From NCBI RefSeq assembly GCF_014203755.1, contig NZ_JACHJS010000001.1, positions 4,588,001-4,652,000 on the forward strand: a stretch of 64,000 bases of DNA. The letters are read 5' to 3'. This DNA comes from Saccharothrix violaceirubra. GTDB lineage: Bacteria > Actinomycetota > Actinomycetes > Mycobacteriales > Pseudonocardiaceae. The translations under genes and the position numbers were made by a program. This document shows positions 1 to 7,817 of this stretch, piece by piece. A model generated the notes under the pieces. It saw only the letters and a list, made by a program, of their open reading frames with translations, made no database searches and was not told the origin of the DNA. The first letter of the stretch is position 1. Each line of letters starts with the position of its first letter.

Positions 1-40
1 GCCCGAGTCGCCAGGCTGCGGCGAGGGGCGGAGCCCGCGG

Positions 41-2113
41 CTACTCGATCTCGCGGTAGCGGTCGAGTGGCGCGGCGCCGGTGCAGGTGGTCTGGTTGCG
101 CACGGTCAGGCTGCCCGCGTCGGTCATCGCGAACGAGTACACGCACCCGTTGCGGTCGACACCGGCCGCGGGTTGGGCGATGTGGGCCGAGCCGAGGTCG
201 TCCCAGGATCCCGTGTAGCCCTGGTCGGGCTCGTTCTGCCTGGTCATGCTCTGGCCGCTGCCCCCGTTCCCGGTGAAGACCAGGATGCGGGCGTCCGGGA
301 TCTGCGCGGAATCCGCCCAGGGGCCGGGCGCTTCGCTGACCGCGACCGCGCCGACACCGCCGTGTCCGCCGATCTGCTCGCCGGTCGGGCTGAAGGACTC
401 GTCGCTTCGCTGCCAGGTGTGGCCGACCATGCCCGCGAAGTCGTTGGCGTTGTTGCTCGCCAGGCGGTAGAACACGTCGAGCCTGCCGTCCTTGTTGTGT
501 GCCACGGCGGGCGGCCCTGAGGGTTCGAAGCCCGCCAGGTTCGGCTGCTGGGCGTAGTCCTGACCGGCCGCGGCACGCCAGTGCTGGATGACGCCGACAG
601 TGCCGTTGATGGCGTAGGCGAACACGTTGACACCGTTCGTCCGGTCGATCGCCAGTGCGACCGGGTCCTGTACGCCCGGACCACCGCCGAGGTCCGCCCA
701 GCCGGTGTTCCACGCACCGTTGGCGATTTGCTGGCTGATCAGGCTGACCCCGCCACCACCGTTCTTCACCGCGAGGCGCAACAAACCGTCCGGACCGAGG
801 ATCGAGACGGGCGCGCCCACCTGGGCCGCGCTGTCCGTCCCGGCGTTGGGGTTGCCCATCGATCCCCACTGGTGGGAGAAGACGCCGTTGACCGAGACCT
901 GCCAGGTGGTCACGATCTCGTGGTTGTCGGCCCTGCGGGCGAACACCTGGAGCCTGCCGTCCGCGTTGCGGTTGACGGTCACGCCGGGCAGCAACCGCCA
1001 GGGGGTCACCATCACCTCACCGGGGCCGAACTCGCCGTCACCGCGCTGGTACCAGGTGACAAGACGACCGCTGAGCACGGCGAACGCCTGCAACCGGCCG
1101 TCGGCGTTCGCACCGACCCAGGTCGTGCCGGTCGGGTACCGGTGGTACATGCGCTGGGTCCACGCCAGGTAGCCCGAGTCGTTCTCCGCCGTGAAGGTGT
1201 CCCACCCGGTGTACGCGAAGAAGGTCGCCGCCTTCTGGCCACGACTGCCGTCGGGGAGTTCGGGATGTCCCGACAGGTTCATCTGGCTGTCGGAGATGTT
1301 GTAGTCGCGGTAGTTGATCAGGTCGACACCTTGGCGGCCGGTGGCGTCGGTGTGCGCCTTGGCTGCCTCGCCCGCGAAGCGGGCGGTGTGGACGTGGTCG
1401 CCGTGGTCACCCCTATACCTCGGGTCCGGCTCCGGGTCCTGCACCCGGATCACGGTCGGGAGGTAGTGGTCGAACAAGCCGCGCAGCACGTCGACGAGCC
1501 GGTCATGGTCGTAGGTGTAGCGGCCTGCCAACGTGCCCCAGGTCAGCACGGTGTTCGCACTGGCGGTGCGCTCCCACAGGCGCACCAAGCTCGCTCCGCC
1601 AGGCGGAGCGACATCGTCGTGGACGTCCGCGTACTCGGGCAGGTTCAGGAAAACCAACGCCACCTCAGGCCGACCACGCAGCGTGTACTGGTCGACGACG
1701 ACCGGACCCGCGCCGGTGGCCACCGACAGGGTTCCGTGGTCCCACTCGTCGGCCTGGTCCGCCATCAGCGCGTACGCGGCCATGGCGCCGCGCTGGCGGC
1801 AGTACGCGTACTCTTCCCGGACCAGGTTCTCCCCGCGCTTGCAGCGGTCGCGGCCGGGTAGCGTGCCGTGCTCCCCGGGTCCGTATTCGTTCTCACCCGC
1901 GGTGACGAAGATCGTCTTGACCGGTCGGCCCACCCGGACCGAGTTCTGCAGGTCCGGATTCATGAACAGGATGTCGTCGTCCTCGTGCGCGACGACCTGG
2001 ACGATCACCGGGTCGGGCGAGGCCACCTGCGCCAACGCGGGTACCCCCGCCGCGGGTAACAACGACAACACCACGCCCGAAATAGCCATTGCACACATGA
2101 GCTTTTTCTTCAC
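41..2113 (-). CDS. Secreted PIG-L family deacetylase with C-terminal beta-propeller-like repeats
   Basis: About 690 residues with an N-terminal signal peptide (KKK followed by a hydrophobic stretch ending near ALAQ, residue 29). The PIG-L metal-binding motif AHEDDD follows at about residues 42-47 and a second His-rich stretch (GDHGDHVHTA) lies near residue 240. The family hydrolyses N-acetyl groups on GlcNAc-type sugars using zinc. The second half (about 300-680) carries repeated units of the form NxDGRLQ.FA, typical of lectin-like propeller domains, so it probably binds glycans outside the cell. I chose the GTG at 2113 because GAGGA lies 6 nt upstream; the GTG six bases further upstream directly abuts that ribosome site. 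Substrate is unknown. Confidence 0.88.
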   Translation of the reverse strand: MKKKLMCAMAISGVVLSLLPAAGVPALAQVASPDPVIVQVVAHEDDDILFMNPDLQNSVRVGRPVKTIFVTAGENEYGPGEHGTLPGRDRCKRGENLVREEYAYCRQRGAMAAYALMADQADEWDHGTLSVATGAGPVVVDQYTLRGRPEVALVFLNLPEYADVHDDVAPPGGASLVRLWERTASANTVLTWGTLAGRYTYDHDRLVDVLRGLFDHYLPTVIRVQDPEPDPRYRGDHGDHVHTARFAGEAAKAHTDATGRQGVDLINYRDYNISDSQMNLSGHPELPDGSRGQKAATFFAYTGWDTFTAENDSGYLAWTQRMYHRYPTGTTWVGANADGRLQAFAVLSGRLVTWYQRGDGEFGPGEVMVTPWRLLPGVTVNRNADGRLQVFARRADNHEIVTTWQVSVNGVFSHQWGSMGNPNAGTDSAAQVGAPVSILGPDGLLRLAVKNGGGGVSLISQQIANGAWNTGWADLGGGPGVQDPVALAIDRTNGVNVFAYAINGTVGVIQHWRAAAGQDYAQQPNLAGFEPSGPPAVAHNKDGRLDVFYRLASNNANDFAGMVGHTWQRSDESFSPTGEQIGGHGGVGAVAVSEAPGPWADSAQIPDARILVFTGNGGSGQSMTRQNEPDQGYTGSWDDLGSAHIAQPAAGVDRNGCVYSFAMTDAGSLTVRNQTTCTGAAPLDRYREIE

Positions 2114-2589
2114 GATCACTCCTCACACATTGTCGCACCAGTGCCGGAAACGCCGACCGCGAACGTTTCATCGTGGGCCCAGCCTCGCCGATCGTCTGCC
2201 GAGCCTTGGCGGACCGACGCGTGCGATCTACTTTGTCGGTGCGTCCACAGCGTTCTTCGATACCCGAGGAATCGACTCACCGCTGTCGTCTTGTTCGCGA
2301 CTCGGCGAATTCCGAACAAGAATGTTCGGCCTTACGTATCCGCCCGTCGAATTCCCGAGTCAGTCCAGCACTTCGGCACGGCAGGCGCCACGCAGAACGA
2401 CCGGCAGGACAAGACCGGACCGGCAGAAGTCAGCCTCCCGTCGGGGCCGGGCACACCGGCACGGCATCATCCTGCCACCCCATGACCCGACCACGTGGGT
2501 GTCGGTCACCCGGCAGTCGGACACTGTCGACCCCGACGAGTTGGCCACCGATCGACCGAAACGGATCGCCGCGGACGCCGACGTGTGTG
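2114..2589. other. Intergenic region upstream of the PIG-L gene, no gene seen
   Basis: No reading frame here has convincing protein features. It should contain the promoter of the leftward PIG-L gene. The one structural element seen is the inverted repeat at 2312-2329, listed separately. Confidence 0.5.
2312..2329. promoter_or_regulatory. Perfect inverted repeat, candidate operator
   Basis: Arms CCGAACA and TGTTCGG (7 bp each) are separated by AGAA. It lies about 200 bp upstream of the PIG-L start. It resembles an actinobacterial LexA box, but the spacing between CGAAC and GTTCG is 6 rather than 4, so another regulator, or only a hairpin, is more likely. Confidence 0.35.
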
Positions 2590-2896
2590 CCTTCCCACCG
2601 AAGACGAACTCACGACTGCCGCGGGCGTGCCGTCCGCGAAGCCCGTCGGACGCCTGCCCGGCGAGTTGTGCATGTGGCAGCTCGGCGACGAGAAGGGTCT
2701 GGTCGACGGATACCCGGCGCGGCGGCGGTCCGGGGAGGGGTTCTGTGGCTACGAAGTCGGGCTGCGCCGCCCCGAAACCCGGAACGACCGGGTGGTGCTC
2801 ACGGTGGACCTGCGTCGCGCCGACAAAACCGCCGACGCGTGCCCTGCCACCCAGAAGCTCACGGAGGCCGCCTTGGGACGGGTTCCCGACGCCTGA
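2590..2896 (+). pseudogene. Remnant of a DUF3558-type lipoprotein
   Basis: The frame ending at 2896 reads like the mature part of a DUF3558 lipoprotein. It has a Cys near the start of the domain (VCLPTEDELTTAAGV), a C-x-W pair (LCMWQLG), a mid-domain Cys (GFCGYEVGL) and a closing helix ACPATQKLTEAALGRVPD. No signal peptide, lipobox or start codon with a ribosome site precedes it in frame, and the central part is shorter than in the family. I infer a 5'-truncated, internally deleted gene. A divergent short protein cannot be excluded. Confidence 0.5.
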
Positions 2897-2897
2897 A

Positions 2898-2924
2898 GTG
2901 CCGGCGGCGGCGTGTCGTCGGCAC
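2898..2924. terminator. Hairpin between convergent units
   Basis: GTGCCGGCG pairs with CGTCGGCAC (one G-U wobble) around a 9-nt loop. It sits just after the stop of the DUF3558 remnant and before the stop of the leftward acetyltransferase, so it could serve both directions. No U-tract follows, as is usual in actinomycetes. Confidence 0.45.
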
Positions 2925-2941
2925 GAGGGGCGTGCCCGGGA

Positions 2942-3400
2942 TCAGAGCGGGCGGCTGATCAGGCGGCGGCCTTCGTCCCGGAAGCCGTGTGCGAGGTAGT
3001 AGTCGACCAGTGGGCCGATGTCGCGGCCGTTGGGCGCCACCACGAGTTCCAGGCTCCGGCAACCCCGCTCACGCGCCCATGCGGCGCTGTCGGCGACGAG
3101 TCGACCACCCAGTCCCCGGCGTCGTGCCGACGGCAGCACGTAGAGGTCCTCCAGTTCGGCGATCAGCCCGTTCTCCAGGCCGAAGCCGGTCGTGGTGACC
3201 GCGAAGCCGAGCGGTCGGGTGTCGGACCGCACCACCGCGACCCGTGCCGCGGGCGACTCGAGCAGCACTGTCAGGTTGTCGCGCAGCGCGTGCTCGCCGG
3301 TGCCGAAACCGTGCTCCGCGTAGAACGCCACGGCCAACGGCAACACCGCCGCCAAATCGGCGGGGCCGGCCCCGCCCAGAACCACCGGCGCGATCGTCAT
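2942..3400 (-). CDS. GNAT family N-acetyltransferase
   Basis: About 152 residues with the GNAT fold. The acetyl-CoA site is visible as LEDLYVLPSARRRGLGGRLV (core R/Q-x-x-G-x-G/A), followed by a helix AAWARERGCRSLELVV and the closing strand with LVDYYLAHGF. It transfers an acetyl group from acetyl-CoA to an amine; the substrate cannot be read from sequence. I placed the start at ATG 3400, where GGAG lies about 5 nt upstream. A GTG at 3427 would add nine residues but has no ribosome site. It appears monocistronic. Confidence 0.9.
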   Translation of the reverse strand: MTIAPVVLGGAGPADLAAVLPLAVAFYAEHGFGTGEHALRDNLTVLLESPAARVAVVRSDTRPLGFAVTTTGFGLENGLIAELEDLYVLPSARRRGLGGRLVADSAAWARERGCRSLELVVAPNGRDIGPLVDYYLAHGFRDEGRRLISRPL

Positions 3401-3777
3401 GCGCTCCAGTACACCCGAGTCGGTCACGGTCGTGCACGGGTCTTTCGCGGCGCGTGATCAGGGACGGAACTCGTGATTCGGCGACCACGGGTACGGCGGG
3501 TCTGGTGGGACGTGCCCGACGGTGCGGAGGGCGGCGATGGTCGACCGGGTGGTTCCGGTGCGCCCGGAACAGGTGCGGGGATTGGTCGGGTGGCCGGCGT
3601 CCGCAGAGCTGCTGATGGCCTGGCAGGGCCCACCTGCGACCCCCGACCGGCCGGGATGATGACCGACGGACGCTGCGGGACGTGGCGGCGACTGGCCACC
3701 ACCGTGCTCGGACCGCTGCGCGCCGACCCGCACGTCGACCGGCTGCTGGTCGCCCTGCGCGCCTGGTGCTCCGGCCG
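3401..3777. other. Gene-free stretch, possible regulator scraps
   Basis: No intact gene was found. On the plus strand around 3665-3785 one frame contains VLGPLRADPHVDRLLVALRAW, reminiscent of the region before the helix-turn-helix of PucR-type regulators, but it breaks off. I treat this as too weak to annotate as a gene. Confidence 0.3.
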
Positions 3778-4407
3778 TCATCGCGACCCGACGTTTCCGG
3801 TCAGGAACCCGGTGACGGCGTCGACGAACGGTTCCACCTGCGTGGCGAACTCCGGTCGGGGCGGCTCCGCGGACCCCGGCAGCTCCTCCGCATGCGGCAC
3901 CAGCGCCTTCACCGCGTCGATGGTCAGCCGCTGGTGGAACGGATTCTCCGGCTCGGACGGCACCAGGCCCACAGGCATCGTGAGACTCTCGAGAGCGGTG
4001 TCCGACACGCCGCGGATCACCCCGCCGGAGAGCAGTTCGTCGACCACCGCCGCGGTGGCGCCGAGCCGGGTCAACCGCCGCCGCGTCGACTCGTCGACCA
4101 CCGGGTCCGCCGCGGTCGCCGGCCAGGCCAGGACCATCCGCGCCACCCGACCCGGACGGGTCGACGCGAGCCGCACGGCCACCGAGCACCCGTTGGAGCC
4201 CGCGATCATCGTCACCGGGTGGTCCGGCAGCATCGGCGCCATGTGGTCGACCTCCTGCCCCCACCCGGTCGCCCGGTGCCCGCGGTCCGGCGCGAGCACC
4301 TCGATTCCGCGTCGCCGCAACGCCGACACGATGCCGGGGACGACCCAGAACCGCTCGGCGTCCATCTCCTCCCACAGACCGCCGTGGATGAGCACCACCG
4401 TCGGCAT
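3778..4407 (-). CDS. Alpha/beta-fold hydrolase
   Basis: About 209 residues. It opens with MPTVVLIHGGLWEEM, the oxyanion-hole HGG strand of the alpha/beta hydrolase fold. The nucleophile elbow position reads IAGSNGCSVAVRLA (G-S-N-G-C rather than the usual G-x-S-x-G), so the nucleophile is either the Cys or the motif is displaced. A late PVGLVPSEPENPFH segment fits the acid loop. The start is ATG 4407 with GGAGG 6 nt upstream; in-frame codons further upstream run into the divergent SRPBCC promoter region. Specific activity is unknown. Confidence 0.8.
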   Translation of the reverse strand: MPTVVLIHGGLWEEMDAERFWVVPGIVSALRRRGIEVLAPDRGHRATGWGQEVDHMAPMLPDHPVTMIAGSNGCSVAVRLASTRPGRVARMVLAWPATAADPVVDESTRRRLTRLGATAAVVDELLSGGVIRGVSDTALESLTMPVGLVPSEPENPFHQRLTIDAVKALVPHAEELPGSAEPPRPEFATQVEPFVDAVTGFLTGNVGSR

Positions 4408-4672
4408 CAGGACCTCCGTTCGACCGCAAGGGATCATCGCGCACCGCCGGCGGTCGATGGAGGTGGTTCCCGCCGACGCGACCGCACCCCCGCGCGACGG
4501 GAAGCTCCGGGCATGGCCGACCCGACCGGATCGGTGGAGGGCGGACGAGACCATGGCTTTCGCACGTCGGACCAGTCCGCTGACCTTCGCGGTCGTCGCC
4601 GTGTTCGGTGGCGCCGCCGCGCCTGCCCAAGCCGCTCAAAGGTCGGTGCCGGCGACCTGTCCGGGCAACGGC

Positions 4673-4848
4673 GTCGACCCGGACGGCGAAGCCCGCCACC
4701 GGGCCGAGACCCTCGTCCACGCGCCGTTGCGCACCGTCTGGAACCTGCACACCGACGTGGAATCCTGGCCCTCCTGGCAGCGGCCCGCGACACCCATGAC
4801 CATCGAACGCCTCGACCCCGGTCCGCTGCGCGCCCGCTCCCGATTCCG
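4673..4848 (+). repeat. Duplicated 176-bp segment, copy 1
   Basis: Matches 22104-22279 on the same strand with three substitutions by direct reading. Similarity continues at lower level on both sides through the coding region and upstream leader. This points to a recent duplication or gene conversion. Confidence 0.9.
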
Positions 4849-4865
4849 ATTCCGATTCCGATTCG
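4841..4865 (+). repeat. CGATTC hexanucleotide repeat inside the truncated SRPBCC copy
   Basis: Four tandem CGATTC units encode alternating Arg-Phe. The intact copy at 22272 has a single unit. Since six is a multiple of three, the expansion keeps frame. Confidence 0.9.
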
Positions 4866-4969
4866 GCGCCACGATCCAGCTTCCCGCGCCGCCGACCGCC
4901 ACGGTCGTGATCACCTCGACCGTTCGGCAGATCCGACGGTCCGGGCTCGGGCCGTCGGATACCGAGGAG

Positions 4970-7699
4970 TCACCGGTCGTGCCCGGGGCTCGGGTTTCGC
5001 CGCTGCCTTGGCGGCTTTCCAGCGGTGGTCGGATCGGCATCGCCGACGGCGGCACGGCCTGCTTCCAGGCGGGCGACGGGCACCCGGAACGGTGAGCAGG
5101 ACACGTAGTCGAGGCCGGCCTCGTGGAAGAACCGGATCGACGCGGGGTCGCCGCCGTGTTCGCCGCAGACACCCACAGTGAGGTCCGGGCGGGCGTCGCG
5201 GCCTTCCCGCACCGCGATCTCGATCAGTCGGCCGACGCCTTCGCGGTCGAGTGTCTCGAACGGGGACACGGTGAACACGCCCTTGGCCAGGTAGGTCGGG
5301 AAGAACGAGCCTTCGACGTCGTCGCGGGAGAAGCCCCACACGGTCTGCGTCAGGTCGTTGGTACCGAAGGAGAAGAACCCGGCGGTCGCGGCGATGCGGC
5401 CCGCGGTGACCGCGGCACGCGGCAGTTCGATCATCGTGCCGATGCGGTACCTGATGTCCACACCGGACTCCCGGGCCACGTCGGCGACGGTCCGCCGGGC
5501 CTGGGCCGCGACCACCTCCAGCTCCCGCGCGTCGCCGACCAGCGGGACCATGATCTCCACGTGCGGTCGTCCGCCCACCAGGATGCGCGCCGACACGGCT
5601 TCGGCGATCGCGCGGAGTTGCAGGTCGTACAGCTCCGGGATGAGCAGCCCGAGCCGCACGCCGCGCGTGCCGAGCATCGGGTTCCGCTCGTGCAACCGGT
5701 CGACCGCGCGCAGCAGGTCCTCGGGTGCGCCGGTGTCACCGAGCGCCTTCGCGACCGCGACCCGCGCGGTGAGCCCGACGCGGTCGGGCAGGAACTCGTG
5801 CAGTGGCGGGTCGAGCAGCCTGATCGTGACCGGCAGGCCGTCCATCTCCTCGAAGATGCGCGTGAAGTCGTTGCGCTGCAACGGGAGCAACGCGGCGAGC
5901 GCCACGGCGCGGGCGTTGTCGTCGGCGGCCAGGATCAGCCGTTCGACGAGCACGCGGCGGTCGCCGAGGAACATGTGCTCGGTCCGGCACAGCCCGATGC
6001 CGGTGGCACCGAGGCGACGGGCACGCGCGGCGTCCTCGGGGGTGTCGGCGTTGGCACGCACCTCAAGCCGGCGTCGACGATCGGCGTGGGTGATGATCCG
6101 GTCCACGGCGCGCAGCAGCTCGTCGCCCTCGGCCGGGCGGCGGCCCTCGAAGTAGTCGGCGACCGGGGACGGGACCACCGGCAGTCCGCCCGCGTAGACC
6201 GCGCCGGAGGTCCCGTCGACCGAGATGACGTCGCCTTCGGCGACCACCGTGCCGTCGGCGGTGGTGAAGCGGCGGGCCTCGGCGTCGACGGTCAGCGACT
6301 CCGCCCCGCACACGCAGGTCCGGCCCAGGCCGCGGGCGACGACGGCGGCGTGCGAGGTCTTGCCGCCGCGGCTGGTCAGCACGCCTCTGGCGTGGATCAT
6401 CCCGTCGAGGTCGTCGGGGTCGGTCTCGCGGCGCACGAGGATCACCGCGGTGCCCTCCTCGCCTCGGCGGACCGCGGTCGCGGAGTCGAACACCACCGCG
6501 CCGACCGCCGCGCCCGGCGACGCGGCGACACCGGTGGCCAGCGGTGTCCGGTCGGTGTCGGCGAAGCGCGGGAACATCAACCGGCCCAACTGGGCGCCGG
6601 TCACCCGGCGCAGCGCCTCGTCGGCGTCGATCAGACCCTCCTCGCGCAGTGCGTCGGCGATGCGGAACGCGGCGGCGGCGGTGCGCTTGCCGACGCGGGT
6701 CTGCAGCATCCACAGCTTGCCGCGTTCGACGGTGAACTCGATGTCGCACAGGTCGCGGTAACGCCCCTCCAGCGCCGCCATGATCTCCATCAGCCGCTCG
6801 TGGGCCCGGGGCTGCAGGTCGGCGAGCCGGTGCAGCGGCAGCGTGTTGCGGATGCCGGCGACGACGTCCTCGCCCTGGGCGTCGGGGAGGTAGTCGCCGT
6901 AGACCCCGGGGGCACCCGTGGCGGGGTCGCGCGTGAACGCGACCCCGGTGCCCGAGTCGTCGCCCAGGTTGCCGAAGACCATCGCGCACACGTTGACCGC
7001 CGTGCCGAGGTCTTCCGGGATGTGCTCGGCACGCCGGTAGATCCGCGCCCGGTCGGTGTGCCACGAAGCGAAGACCGACGTGATCGCCATGCCCAACTGC
7101 GCACGCGGGTCCTGCGGGAAGTCGCGGCCTGTTCGGTCGCGGACGATGTCCTTGAACGTCGCTGTGAGCACACGCAGGTCGTCGGTGTCCAGGCCGAGGT
7201 CGCCGGTGGCACCCTTGGCGCGCTTGGCGTCCCGCAGCGCGGCGGCGAAGTACTCCGCTTCGACACCCAGCACGGTCGTGCCGAACATCTGCACCAGCCG
7301 GCGGTAGGAGTCCCACGCGAGGCGCTCGTCTCCCGCCCACGCGGCGAGCCCGGCCACCGAGTCGTCGGTCAACCCGATGTCGAGGACCGTGTCCATCATC
7401 CCGGGCATCGAGAACCGCGCGCCGGAGCGGACCGCGACCAGCAGCGGCCCGTCGGCCTGCCCGAGCTTGCGGCCCATCGCCCGCTCCAACGCGTGCAGGT
7501 GCTCGTCCACTTCCCCGTCGAGGCCTTCCGGCACCGCGCCGGTGGCCAGGAAGGCGCGGCACGCTTCGGTAGTGATCGTGAACCCGGGCGGTACGGGCAG
7601 CCCCATCACGGTCATCTCGGCGAGGTTGGCACCCTTGCCGCCGAGCAGGTCGGCCATGGACAGGTCGCCCTCGGCGAAGTCGTACACGTACTTGGGCAT
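4970..7699 (-). CDS. ppdK: Pyruvate, phosphate dikinase
   Basis: About 909 residues, the full length of the family. It interconverts pyruvate + ATP + Pi and phosphoenolpyruvate + AMP + PPi in the cytoplasm. The N-terminal ATP-grasp domain starts with LLGGKGANLAEM and contains RSGARFSMPGMMDT. The swivelling phosphohistidine domain has the catalytic His in LTSRGGKTSHAAVVAR (about residue 450). The C-terminal PEP/pyruvate barrel has the catalytic Cys in GVCGEHGGDP (about 846). Two ATGs are adjacent; the second (7699) has GAGGAG 5 nt upstream and is preferred. It lies 115 bp downstream of the P-type ATPase gene on the same strand, probably in the same hypoxia-type regulon, where PPDK is thought to run in the pyruvate/PEP balancing direction with PPi use. 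Confidence 0.97.
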   Translation of the reverse strand: MPKYVYDFAEGDLSMADLLGGKGANLAEMTVMGLPVPPGFTITTEACRAFLATGAVPEGLDGEVDEHLHALERAMGRKLGQADGPLLVAVRSGARFSMPGMMDTVLDIGLTDDSVAGLAAWAGDERLAWDSYRRLVQMFGTTVLGVEAEYFAAALRDAKRAKGATGDLGLDTDDLRVLTATFKDIVRDRTGRDFPQDPRAQLGMAITSVFASWHTDRARIYRRAEHIPEDLGTAVNVCAMVFGNLGDDSGTGVAFTRDPATGAPGVYGDYLPDAQGEDVVAGIRNTLPLHRLADLQPRAHERLMEIMAALEGRYRDLCDIEFTVERGKLWMLQTRVGKRTAAAAFRIADALREEGLIDADEALRRVTGAQLGRLMFPRFADTDRTPLATGVAASPGAAVGAVVFDSATAVRRGEEGTAVILVRRETDPDDLDGMIHARGVLTSRGGKTSHAAVVARGLGRTCVCGAESLTVDAEARRFTTADGTVVAEGDVISVDGTSGAVYAGGLPVVPSPVADYFEGRRPAEGDELLRAVDRIITHADRRRRLEVRANADTPEDAARARRLGATGIGLCRTEHMFLGDRRVLVERLILAADDNARAVALAALLPLQRNDFTRIFEEMDGLPVTIRLLDPPLHEFLPDRVGLTARVAVAKALGDTGAPEDLLRAVDRLHERNPMLGTRGVRLGLLIPELYDLQLRAIAEAVSARILVGGRPHVEIMVPLVGDARELEVVAAQARRTVADVARESGVDIRYRIGTMIELPRAAVTAGRIAATAGFFSFGTNDLTQTVWGFSRDDVEGSFFPTYLAKGVFTVSPFETLDREGVGRLIEIAVREGRDARPDLTVGVCGEHGGDPASIRFFHEAGLDYVSCSPFRVPVARLEAGRAAVGDADPTTAGKPPRQRRNPSPGHDR

Positions 7700-7817
7700 C
7701 ATCGCTCCTCGTTCGGTCGCTTGTGGACGGATGCGGGTCGGCTTCCGCGGCGCACGTCGAGCGGCGGGCGGCGGTCGCCACGAGGGCGAGGAACAGCGGG
7801 AACCCGCCCGGCCCCGG

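Larger units (their letters stand above)
4553..5095 (+). pseudogene. 3'-truncated duplicate of a secreted SRPBCC-family protein
   Basis: The N-terminal two thirds match the intact gene at 21990-22559: a signal peptide, then a START/SRPBCC-like domain (ETLVHAPLRTVWNLHTDVESWPSW is shared; see positions). The stretch 4673-4848 differs from 22104-22279 at only three bases. After STVRQIR (about base 4935) the match stops and the frame continues into sequence that is antisense to the 3' end of ppdK. The C-terminal strand and helix of the fold are therefore missing. The homologous upstream region (about 4465-4552 versus 21895-21989) was copied too, so the duplication included the promoter. The product is unlikely to fold. 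Confidence 0.8.

Noticed and set aside
2312..2329. LexA/SOS box
   Set aside because: Half-site spacing is N6 between CGAAC and GTTCG instead of N4, and the downstream gene is not a DNA-repair gene.
3665..3785. PucR-type regulator fragment
   Set aside because: Only about 20 residues are suggestive, with no helix-turn-helix following; too weak to call.
4553..5095. Treating the truncated SRPBCC copy as a functional short gene
   Set aside because: The C-terminal third of the fold is missing and replaced by sequence antisense to ppdK.
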